Of a DNA stretch of 64,000 bases, positions 33,551 through 43,180 are shown piece by piece (within the stretch, counting starts at the first letter, position 1; every line of letters starts with the position of its first letter). Under the pieces are notes generated by a model that did not search any database, had not been told where the DNA came from, and saw only the letters and a program-made list of their open reading frames with translations. Position numbers and translations under genes: made by a program. This DNA is from Dicyema japonicum (taxonomy: Eukaryota; Dicyemida; Rhombozoa; Dicyemidae): contig RDEW01000001.1 in the NCBI GenBank assembly GCA_011109175.1, positions 476,678 through 540,677 on the forward strand, read 5' to 3'.

Positions 33551-35780
33551 TAAGTTAAATATGAATTTATTAATTTTATTATCAATAATACATTTTTTAA
33601 TTTAATAATAAATTAATAATTTATTAATTAAAGAGTCAAAAATTATTTATTTTATTCGCCCATCTAACTCAATATTATCTTTTGTGTCCAACCTCTATGG
33701 CCTGTATAGGTTGTTCACGTCGCTGCACACCCACACTCAGAGACTACCCTAGATTGACATTCCATGCTGTCGTCCTTCTAATTATGCATCGATACTCCAT
33801 GTCTCTCCTCAGCTTGCAATAAATTAATAATATTTTATATCATTTTTAATTCATAAAATATTTTTTAGATGTTTTGTCTATTAAAGTTTATTTTAACATT
33901 GAAGACACTAATAAATTTGAATCAGCTTCCATGACAATAAAAAATAATCTATACATTTTGTTAGTGATCATTAATTCCATATATTGACCTAAAATACCCG
34001 AAGCTTTATAATGCATGAAAATCGATAAAAAACTATTTAAGTGACACCATTTAATGTTAACCTACTATTTCGTTATCTTCTACTGTTGATCGGAACTTCC
34101 TTAGCGAGTTTGTCAAACAACTCGATCTGGGTATCATTCACTTCATGAGATTCCCAAGGGATATCCTATGACCAACTTCACGTTGACTTCTCTGAAGGAA
34201 GAAAGTCTATGAGATTATATGCGTAAAGTTTTCTGGTGGATGTAGGGAAGCAGATTAAAACAAGCAAAGACTTGTATCCCAAAAATAAGTGTAACCCTAG
34301 CTTTAATGACCATCATCATAATTTGTTTTCACAGCATGTCTATAATTGTATTAGATTCAATATATTACAATCAATAATAAAATTTACGTTGGTAATCACG
34401 CCTTACGGCTTCTTCCCGACCGATCTCTCCCTCAGCAATCTTTTCCATTACTGCAAAGAACCAGGAAATCTATTGGGCATAGGAATACCGATCATTCCTA
34501 AGTGGACAATCAGATCAAGTCATTGTAGGCATTCACAAAGGTTGGACGTATTAAGATAAGTGAGTTGTAGTGATTATTGAAAACTAGACTCATTTAATCA
34601 ATAACAATCACACATTCGGAAAGAATTTATTTCGAACAAATCAATTATAACATTTTGATTTATTCATGAGATTTTGATATCCACTCCAAGAAGACATCCA
34701 TTCCAATTTCTAAAGTCTCCTAGAATGCTCCACCAGCGATCACTCCACTTTCTGGAAGTGCCCCTGCGACTTTCAGCAATATAACTTAACTGAGGTGTCC
34801 TTCTTCAGAGCTGATCTGTCTTCTTTAGAACGAACGATCATGTTTCCAAATGGGTTTCCGGGATTTTTTTGACTTTCCTTAAAGTAGTGGTGCAAATGGA
34901 CACACATTCAAAAAAGATTAAGTAAGGTTTTTAGTTGGATTGAGTCAATTTTCTCGATCCTCGAAAAGAAAAAGGCAAACCCCAGGCGTAGCCTTGGTGT
35001 GACGTGTTTAACTCATCAAAGAAAACTACTCTCCAGAGCACAATGAGACATTTGAAGGAGCTATACGGGGATGTGGTTTTCATATTTTTGTAATGAATAA
35101 AATTATCCGGCAGAAAGTGTCTACACCACATACAGTAAGAATACTCATAACCGCAAATTTTAGGAATTCGAATAAAACTGGTGGTTAGGAGAGTTGGCGG
35201 TTAGGAGTAATAAATAAAAATTTATTTTTGATAAACCAATTATCAAGTGTGTGTTGTTGACCTAATTTTTTCTTAGACGCTTTTGAAATTTAATTAAACC
35301 CCTCCATACCATTTAAATCAAACAATTAAGGCTGTTTAAATGATTTTTCAGTACATGAAAAGTCGAATGACATTCTGAGTTACCACATTAATATTATCTG
35401 TCTCTTCAACCTTTCCTATAAGATTTAATGAATTATCAAGTACTTTAGATCACTTTAAATTCATTGGTTCAGTCAATTCAGCCGTTTCTATTTCATTTTT
35501 TTGCTAAAAGAATATCTTCTTTCCTAAATTCGATATTCAAAAAATCCTCTCCTAAAATGTGATTTAATCTGTTCATTATTAATGGGTCCATTTCTTTATG
35601 TGACATGATTAAACATAATGGTGCTTGACAGATTTCTTTCTAACAAAAGCTCAAATGTATTATGGTTTCTTTAATATTCAGATTTTGGTATTCTTCAAAT
35701 GTGGCCCGAATCAATAATTCATTTATATCATCTACTTATCTCATTGTAAACTGTGTTCAACCAATTTAATTTTTTTATGA
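33138..35780. repeat. Large duplicated block, first version
   Basis: This block recurs at 35,808-38,215, starting one base after a single N. It contains the 5' exons of the exchanger, a family A 3' end and an unidentified gene. About 260 bp (34,719-34,978) are absent from the second version. Otherwise the versions differ mostly by single-base indels and a few substitutions. I read this as two contig or haplotype versions of one locus placed in tandem by scaffolding. Between 34,230 and 35,270 I recognise no gene. Confidence 0.85.
33650..33830 (-). mobile_element. LINE family A 3' end fragment
   Basis: On - this matches the last about 140 bp of family A at 63,580-63,710 (shared blocks such as CAGCGACGTGAA and AATGTCAACCTAGG, with changes). 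It lies just upstream of the exchanger start, so it is part of that gene's 5' flank. The second assembly version is at 36,320-36,490. Confidence 0.65.
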
Positions 35781-35807
35781 ATTTTATTATTTTAAATATT
35801 AATAAAN

Positions 35808-36210
35808 CGCGTCAACCGGCATAAAAAACCCGGCATCGAAGGCAATAGCTGGGAGAAGAAAAAGAAAAAACGTATCAGCGCTGAAAATGTGATGAATCCC
35901 CACTTCAGCATTTTTAGACAAGAGAAAGAAGAGTCCAATAATGAGGCCAAGGATGAGAAGGAGGGAACTCTCAGGGACAGCATTTGGCAGTTTGGGGATA
36001 ATGTGGAATACTAAATTATTAAATATTGGTTAATTGAATGATAATTGTCAATCAAAGTACCTATTCTGGCCATACTAGTGACGAATATCCAAATCCCAAT
36101 TATAAATATGTCACTGATTTCTGAAAAATTCAGTGGAAGATTTGAAATCGTTTGTCTGTGTCATCATTGGTACAAATTATTGCAGAAAGAGAACATTTGC
36201 AATTAACACT
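35808..36210 (-). pseudogene. Second version of exchanger exons 1-2
   Basis: Sequence corresponding to 33,138-33,550, cut at the N at 35,807 in the middle of exon 2, so the rest of the gene is missing. It reads FMPVDA where the first version is out of frame, and has its own indels in exon 1. I take it to be an assembly duplicate rather than a second gene. Confidence 0.75.
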
Positions 36211-36319
36211 ATTATTAACATTAAGTTAAATATGAATTTATTAATTTTATTATCAATAATACATTTTTTTAATTTAATAATAAATTAATAATTTATTAAT
36301 TAAAGAGTCAAAAATTATT

Positions 36320-36490
36320 TATTTTATTCGCCCATCTAACTCAATATTATCTTCTTGTGTCAACCTCTATGGCCTGTATAGGTTGTTCACGTCGCTGCAC
36401 ACCCCACACTCAGAGACTACCCTAGATTGACATTCCATGCTGTCGTCCTTCTAATTATGCATTGATACTCCATGTCTCTCCTCAGCTTGC
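36320..36490 (-). mobile_element. LINE family A 3' end fragment, second assembly version
   Basis: Same sequence as 33,650-33,830 with a few indels. Confidence 0.6.
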
Positions 36491-37785
36491 AATAAATTAA
36501 TAATATTTTATATCATTTTTAATTCATTTTTAATTCATATAATTTAATAAAATATTTTTTTTAGATGTTTTGTCTATTAAAGTTTATTTTAACATTGAAG
36601 ACACTAATAAATTTGAATCAGCTTCCATGACAATAAAAAAATAATCTATACATTTTGTTAGTGATCATTAATTCCATATATTGACCTAAAATACCCCGAA
36701 GCTTTATAATGCATGAAAATCGATAAAAAACTATTTAAGTGACACCATTTAATGTTACCTACTATTTCGTTATCTTCTACTGTTGTGATCGGAACTTCCT
36801 TAGCGAGTTTATCAGACAACTCGATCTGGGTATCATTCACTTCATGAGATTCCCAAGGGATATCCTATGACCAACTTCACGTTGACTTCTCTGAAGGAAG
36901 AAGTCTATGAGATTATATGCGTAAAGTTTTCTGGTGGATGTAGGGAAGCAGATTAAAACAAGCAAAGACTTGTATCCCAAAAATAAGTGTAACCCTAGCT
37001 TAATGACCCATCATCATAATTTGTTTTCACAGCATGTCTATAATTGTATTAGATTCAATATATTACAATCAATAATAAAATTTATGTTGGTAATCACGCC
37101 TTACGGCTTCTTCCGACCGATCTCTCCTCAGCAATCTTTTCCATTACTGCAAAGAACCAGGAAATCTATTGGGCATAGGAATACCGATCATTCCTAAGTG
37201 GACAATCAGATCAAGTCATTGTAGGCATTCACAAAGGTTGGACGTATTAAAATAAGCGAGTTGTAGTGATTATTGAAAACTAGACTCATTTAATCAATAA
37301 CAATCACACATTCGGAAAGAATTTATTTCGAACAAATCAATTATAACATTTTGATTTATTCATGAGATTTTGATATCCACTCCAAGAAAACATCCACTCC
37401 AATTTCTAAAGTCTACCCCCAGGCGTAGCCTTGGTGTGACGTGTTTAACTCATCAAAGAAAAACTACTCCCCAGAGCACAATGAGACATTTGAAGGAGCT
37501 ATACGGGGATGTGGTTTTCATATTTTTGTAATGAATAAAATTATCCGGCAGAAAGTGTCTACACCACATACAGTAAGACTCCTCATAACCGCAAATTTTA
37601 GGAATTCGAATAAAACTGGTGGTTAGGAGGAGTTGGCGGTTAGGAGTAATAAAAAAAATTTATTTTTGATAAACCAATTATCAAGTGTGTGTTGTTGACC
37701 TAATTTTTTCTTAAACGCTTTTGAAATTTAATTAAACCCCTCCATACCATTTAAATTAAACAATTAAGGCTGTTTAAATGATTTT

Positions 37786-38165
37786 TCAGTACATGAAAAG
37801 TCGAATGACATTCTGAGTTACCACATTAATATTGTCTGTCTCTTCAACCTTTCCTATAAGATTTAATGAATTATCAAGTACTTAAGATCACTTTAAATTC
37901 ATTGGTTTAGTCAATTCAGCCGTTTCTATTTCATTTTTTGCTAAAAGAATATCTTCTTTCCTAAATTCGATATTCAAAAAATCCTCTCCTAAAATGTGAT
38001 TTAATCTGTTCATTATTAATGGGTCCATTTCTTTATGTGACATGATTAAACATAATGGTGCTTGACAGATTTTTTCCAAAAAAAAGCTCAAATGTATTAT
38101 GGTTTCTTTAATATTCAGATTTTGGTATTCTTCAAATGTGGATTCAATAATTCATTTATATCATC
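37786..38165 (-). CDS. Unidentified protein-coding segment (two assembly versions)
   Basis: The - strand is open from about 38,165 to 37,888 apart from one indel. It includes EEYQNLNIKETIIHLSFFLE, LCLIMSHKEMDPLIMNRLNH and EDILLAKNEIETAELTKPMN. A further stretch in the same frame after a short stop-containing gap (37,880-37,786) reads VLDNSLNLIGKVEETD. The other version (35,450-35,735) keeps LLIRATFEEYQNL where this one has a frameshift. The product is helical and acidic; I do not recognise it. Family B sequence abuts its 5' side, so its start is unknown. Confidence 0.45.
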
Positions 38166-38219
38166 TACTTATCTCATGGTAAACTGTGTTCAACCAATTT
38201 AATTTTTTTTATGAAAGAA

Positions 38220-38330
38220 ATTTTATTATAAAATGAATAAAAATTAAATTAAGGCATCTGAATGGCCATGCTATTTCTCCTAACAATAGCCAACGAGATA
38301 CGTTCTTTAATTATTCCGTAGTCTAACAAT
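38220..38330 (-). mobile_element. LINE family B 3' end fragment
   Basis: Reads ERISLAIVRRNSMAI on -, matching the C-terminal ERISLQIVRGNALSI of the 43-46 kb element, followed by a short AT-rich tail. Confidence 0.6.
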
Positions 38331-40094
38331 TGCAATAAACTTACTACATTTGGTGGTAAATAAATTAGCTCGATGTTTTTTAAATAAATTTTAATGAACT
38401 ATTTTTTTAAAGTTGGTGGTAAAGAAAACTGGCAATTAGGAGGAGTTTGTCATATATTTGGGGATTTTTTGTAAAATTTGGAGGTTAGGAGGGTTTTACT
38501 TTGACATTATTGACTTTTTGACTTTATAGCTTTTTATTTATACATTAAAAACTACATTTTTGGAAAGATATTGAGGATGATCGAGTAGAGAAGACCTAGA
38601 TAATTCTAAAATGAAACTAGATGAAGTAGATACTACTCGCAAAATTGCATAAGAAAGCAACTCACTAAAAATTGCCCATAGTGCTGCACTAGAACGAGAA
38701 GATCATATCTCTTTTAGTTGTGCACATGCATAATAATAGTTTTTTCTACAGGATTAGACAGACGGGAGAAGGTGTCTTATACACTCAAACACTTTTGTTA
38801 TCCAGTTATGCATGACAAAAGTGGAATCTCAAATTAATTAACTTTTTTGGTTCCACGGACATTGCTATCAATAGTATTAATTATGTAATGTCCTTAGTTA
38901 GCTTATCGATTTAAGAGTCGGTGGGTGGGATAAGAAACTCAGATATTTTCACAGTCTTTGCATCTGTGGAATATAACTTAAAATGATAAACTTGTTTCAG
39001 ATATTTCGCAAGAAAATTCAATTATTCGATGTTTCTCCCTCGAGCCAGTTCAAGTATGTAGAACTTAAACTCATAGTTGCATGGACACACTTCTCGGTCC
39101 GATTTAAAATTGACTTACATAAATAACCTCAGTGGTGACATATAACCAGTTTTTGTTTTTTAAACCTATGTATATTTCTACTGATAGTAAAGAGTTTTTT
39201 CACTGAAGCCGTCAGTGATAAACTGGGAGACGGATTTGAGTTAAGTCGTGGTAAACTAATCTGCTGAAAAGTCGCACTGGAAGCTAGTATCGGTATAGTT
39301 GGAGAATCAACGTTAATGCAAGTCTCTCCAACATAGTGGATGTTATAGATACGTGCGGTAGTTAGATGAGTCATCTACATTTCCGTCTTTAGAATCGAAT
39401 CGCGGAATTCTTCCGAACTTTTGGAAGGAAGTGAATGTTAGGAAGTTATATAAACTTATTAACTAGACCAAAGAGACCTTCACAAGCACGAGTAAATCAA
39501 TGGACTTGTTCATATCATTTATAGTTAGGTCCATGATGTTCTATCTCTAATTATAGAAGATATCAACATGGTTAATAGTTAACTACTCAAATTAACAACA
39601 AAATGTGGATGCTAACTCACATAGTCTTATGTGGTCACTAAAATTATTATTAAAGAGTTGTCTTCAAGACGATTGATAAGTTATGCTTCCATCTAAGATC
39701 ATAAACAATATATTCATTTGGGAATTTGATTTCTAAGATCAGCTCTGGTTTCCCTCACCTACATTTATTTGATACCATACAAAGGTACTCTTCCAAATTC
39801 GAGTCATTTAACACCTCATCTTTTGTCATTATGGCAAAACCCAATAATTTAAGAGATCATTTGTGTCCCTCCGCCGTAGTTACTGCATGACTTTACAAGA
39901 ATGTCAACAAAACCGAACTATCTGATACGGTGATGTGTTACTCCTGCTTCCTGGCGACCACAAGATAGTCATCTCTTATCTTCTGTTCATTATTCAATAT
40001 AAGCGGCAGATACACCCTACTGGTCTCAGAGATCGTTTGCTTTTGGGTGTTATTTTTTATTACCTTCACTGTAAGGGATAAATAAATTAGACGA
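38331..40094. other. Mostly unassigned intergenic DNA
   Basis: A possible coding patch lies at 38,610-38,750 (+), with SLKIAHSAALEREDHISFS, unassigned. About 75 bp at 38,795-38,870 recur near 47,908-47,972. On - a frame at 39,374-39,129 is open but unrecognised. No gene is called. Confidence 0.3.
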
Positions 40095-40639
40095 TAATTA
40101 TGTTATCGATATTTAAGCAACTTTAGCTATAAAGGTTAATATAAGTGACAACTTTAAGAGGTGATTGCTTACTACTTGTGGAGTCATTTATGGAAAGGTA
40201 GGTGATCCAAGATTTCCCATATTATTATCTTATAAATGATCTTTTTCGAGTTATACTAGCTGTTAGTAACCATTCATTATAATGTTTAACTCAAAAAGTA
40301 CAAAAATCTACTATCCCCTATTCCAAGAGATTACAGTTACCACATTTAGTGTCTCCTATGTTATATNTAATTATGTTATCGATATTTAAGCAACTTTAGC
40401 TATAAAGGTTAATATAAGTGACAACTTTAAGAGGTGATTGCTTACTACTTGTGGAGTCATTTATGGAAAGGTAGGTGATCCAAGATTCCCCATATTATTA
40501 TCTCATAAATGATCTTTTTCGAGTTATACTAGCTGTTAGTAACCATTCATTATAATGTTTAACTCAAAAAGTACAAAAATCTACTATCCCCTATTCCAAG
40601 AGATTACAGTTACCACATTTAGTGTCTCCTATGTTATAT
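40095..40639. repeat. Unmerged contig overlap around N at 40,367
   Basis: 40,095-40,366 and 40,368-40,639 are the same 272 bp with two or so substitutions, separated only by an N. Confidence 0.9.
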
Positions 40640-41367
40640 TATTATTTGAATATTAAGTATAAATCAAAAACCATCATCTTAGAAAGGAGACTCAAACAGT
40701 TCGAACTCGTTGTTATGGTCTTCCCGCCTACTTGAAGACCACACGATGAGCTTTCTTTGACTGCCTCTACTTTCACAATTGAATGACCTCTGGAAGCGTC
40801 CATTTAGGCCATCATATTTTTGCTAGACTGGAGTAAATAAAATAGAAATATCCACGACTGCATACAAAAAGGCTGCAATAACCAGACAAGTCAAGCTAAT
40901 CATTCATGAGCTAGGAATTTAATAAACAGGACATGGCATAAAACAAAAACACGTGAAAATATGTAGGAAGCAGAACATTTTTATGAATAAAGTCTGTTTT
41001 TATTACTGTGATTTCAAATTTTAGAAATAATTAAGGTAGGACACAAAGAAAAAATACATAATAATTGATCAAGTCACAGTTTATACAAACGCATAACACA
41101 AATTAAAAACATCCTTATAGACGTCAAGTAGGCTATTTCGTAGGAACCATCAATGAAGAATATCCCATGAGTACAAGATGAGAAATGGGCCTATTCCCTC
41201 GCAAACAATATTACATCACGTTAAACAAAAATGTAAATACATTGAAGCCTTTGACAAAGAGGAAATGAACCCATTTAGTTGTTTATGAAGATGTCCAAGG
41301 GAAAACGCAGATATAGTTAGTTAGTTAGTTAGAAACGCTAATAATATGAACAGAAAGGAAATTATTA
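40640..41367. other. AT-rich intergenic DNA with a short GTTA microsatellite
   Basis: A (GTTA)4 run occurs near 41,317-41,335. No gene is recognised. This is the upstream side of the ALYREF gene. Confidence 0.35.
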
Positions 41368-41431
41368 TTATTACCCCCAAGATCACTGGGTCAAAGAGAA
41401 AGAAATTACAGAAAGTAAGGAATTTTCTGTA
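41368..41431 (-). mobile_element. LINE family J 3' end, very short insertion
   Basis: On -, TTTCTTTCTCTTTGACCCAG, then TGATCTTGGGGGTAATAATA. This is the last about 60 bp of the 3' end seen at 1,365 and 60,280, about 95 bp upstream of the ALYREF start. Confidence 0.7.
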
Positions 41432-41525
41432 AATAATAGTTAATTTAAATTTATTAATTAAAATAAGAAAATAATAAAAATTAAAATTTTATTATGGTTA
41501 ACCTAAATTTAATAGAGAGACATAC

Positions 41526-42266
41526 ATGCTATTGACGTTAGCAATGTCTAGTGGTCTTCGTCGCGTTGCACAAAATCCTATGGATGTCGACTTGGAAACC
41601 CTTATTCAGAATAAAAGGGGACGATTTAATTCACGGAGAGGGTTTTCACGGCAAAACATGCGAAATCAGTTCCCTCGTAACCGCGCATTCCCTTCCTACA
41701 ACTCCTCTCAAGTAAATCCGAGAAATGGTTCACTTCCAGCTTGACAGTCTGCCCTTTTGGAGGAAAGACAGATTCCAGAACATCAATGGATCGGGGACGA
41801 GTGGCTCTACCCAGATTATCGTCAGGAATCTCCATTACGGGGTCAACGAAGATGATTTAACTGTATTTTGACTCTCCTCACGTTTAGACCCTATTCTCAG
41901 AATTTGGACGTCTACTGAAAGTAGAGATTCATTACGACAGGGCAGGGAGATCCCTGGGGGAGGCACGTGTGCTGTTTGCTGACTCCGGTGACGCAACCTA
42001 TGCCTCTAAGAAATACAACGGAGTACCTTTGGATGGTTGGGTTTGGGTCATTAGTGTAGGGATGCCAATGACTATATCAGTGGGTGGAGAAGAGACTCAA
42101 AGAGATGGAGGATTCAGAAGGGGAGGCGGCCAGTTCAGGTTGGATTAGTCGGAAGAATGAATGAAATAGAAGGATGAGAAGAGGGAGAGGATTCGGGAAA
42201 CGGAACTTGACTGTTCAGCAATTGGATGCCCAGTTGGATGACTACAGGAATCAGGTTCTCTCTTAG
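41526..42266 (+). CDS. ALYREF: ALYREF / THOC4-like mRNA export adaptor
   Basis: Four exons (41,526-41,711; 41,740-41,862; 41,888-42,138; 42,170-42,266) join across GT-AG introns of 28, 25 and 31 nt. They sum to 657 nt (218 residues, TAG). The N-terminus has the family motif [10 protein letters not shown] and an Arg-rich stretch. The middle is an [19 protein letters not shown] (RNP2), [20 protein letters not shown], then SLGEARVLF (RNP1 region) and [10 protein letters not shown]. The C-terminus is Arg/Gly-rich and ends [19 protein letters not shown], the UAP56-binding motif. By family knowledge it links mRNA and the TREX complex to the export receptor in the nucleus. Both conserved termini and the RRM are intact, so it is probably functional. 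Start: ATG at 41,526; a second in-frame ATG at 41,544 is equally possible. Confidence 0.92.
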
Positions 42267-42439
42267 TGTTATTTGAGGCACCCACTATTTGATTAATTCA
42301 CTTGTCTTAGTTCCTTCCTTCCTTTTCTCTTTTTAGACTTTTGATTGTAATTTAATATATTAGGGTTTTTATTTGTTTAATAATGATATTTTTATTTATT
42401 AAGTAATTTTTTAACATCAAAATATTAACAATAAAAAAA

Positions 42440-42600
42440 AGCGGATTAAATTACGTAGTAAGCCTTTCCGTGGACAACTGCAATCCAAATTTTTTATTCA
42501 ATCATGCCGTTTACCGTACGTCTTTCTTACGATCAGGTAATTTCCCCTCAATTTACTTCAAGAACGAGGCTTCGATACTTCCGCAGCGCCTGACGTTTTT
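42440..42600 (-). mobile_element. LINE family B 3' end fragment
   Basis: On -, decayed sequence matching the last about 150 bp of family B (compare 14,630-14,790), including GGAAAGGCTTACTACGTAA. Confidence 0.55.
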
Positions 42601-42624
42601 ATTAAGTGATTAATAGGAAGTTAT

Positions 42625-43052
42625 GGTAGTTATCTCACTTCCTTTTACGATTTATGTTTTTCTAACAACGATGCCATGTGGGGATAAGTGATATAGGTCC
42701 TAAGGGAAAACAGACTTCCACTTGTCACGACTGCACCATGTTGGCTACAATGTGCTTACATATTTTTGATGGCAGTCGGATAGAAATCCTGATACAGTCT
42801 CTGATATAAAACTAGTTAATATGACCTTGGGTTTTCANGGTAGTTATCACACTTCCTTTTACGATTTATGTTTTTTTAACAACGATGTAATGTGGGGATA
42901 AGTGATATAGGTCCTAAGGGAAAACAGACTTCCAATTGTCACGACTGCACCATGTTGGCTACAATGTGCTTACATATTTTTGATGGAAGTCGGATAGAAA
43001 TCCTGATACAGTCTCTGATATAAAACTAGTTAATATGACCTTGGGTTTTCAT
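42625..43052. repeat. Unmerged contig overlap around N at 42,838
   Basis: 42,625-42,837 and 42,839-about 43,052 are the same about 213 bp with a few substitutions. Confidence 0.9.
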
Positions 43053-43180
43053 GTCTTGGTTTACAATAACGTTATCAATATTTTGTCACTAGTTACATGT
43101 AACACTGGATTCAACAAATTGAATACATTAAGTGATCAATCTCTAATTTAAACAGCAGGGTAAAACCTTAATGATATTAG

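Larger units (their letters stand above)
35808..38215. repeat. Large duplicated block, second version
   Basis: Partner of 33,138-35,780. It ends where the family B tail at 38,220 begins. The junctions (an N on one side, a transposon on the other) fit contig overlap, not a biological tandem duplication. Confidence 0.8.

Noticed and set aside
34095-34160. RNase H-like snippet (DKLAKEVPI on -)
   Set aside because: Too short and without catalytic residues; could be chance.
35808-36210. A second Na+/H+ exchanger gene
   Set aside because: It is cut at the N in mid-exon and mirrors the first version with small indels; assembly duplicate.
40095-40639. Tandem repeat of biological origin
   Set aside because: The units are separated by exactly one N and are otherwise near-identical, as at five other Ns; scaffold overlap is simpler.
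41310-41340. CRISPR-like short repeats
   Set aside because: Only a simple (GTTA)n microsatellite; no spacers. No CRISPR, operon or other prokaryotic feature occurs in the window.
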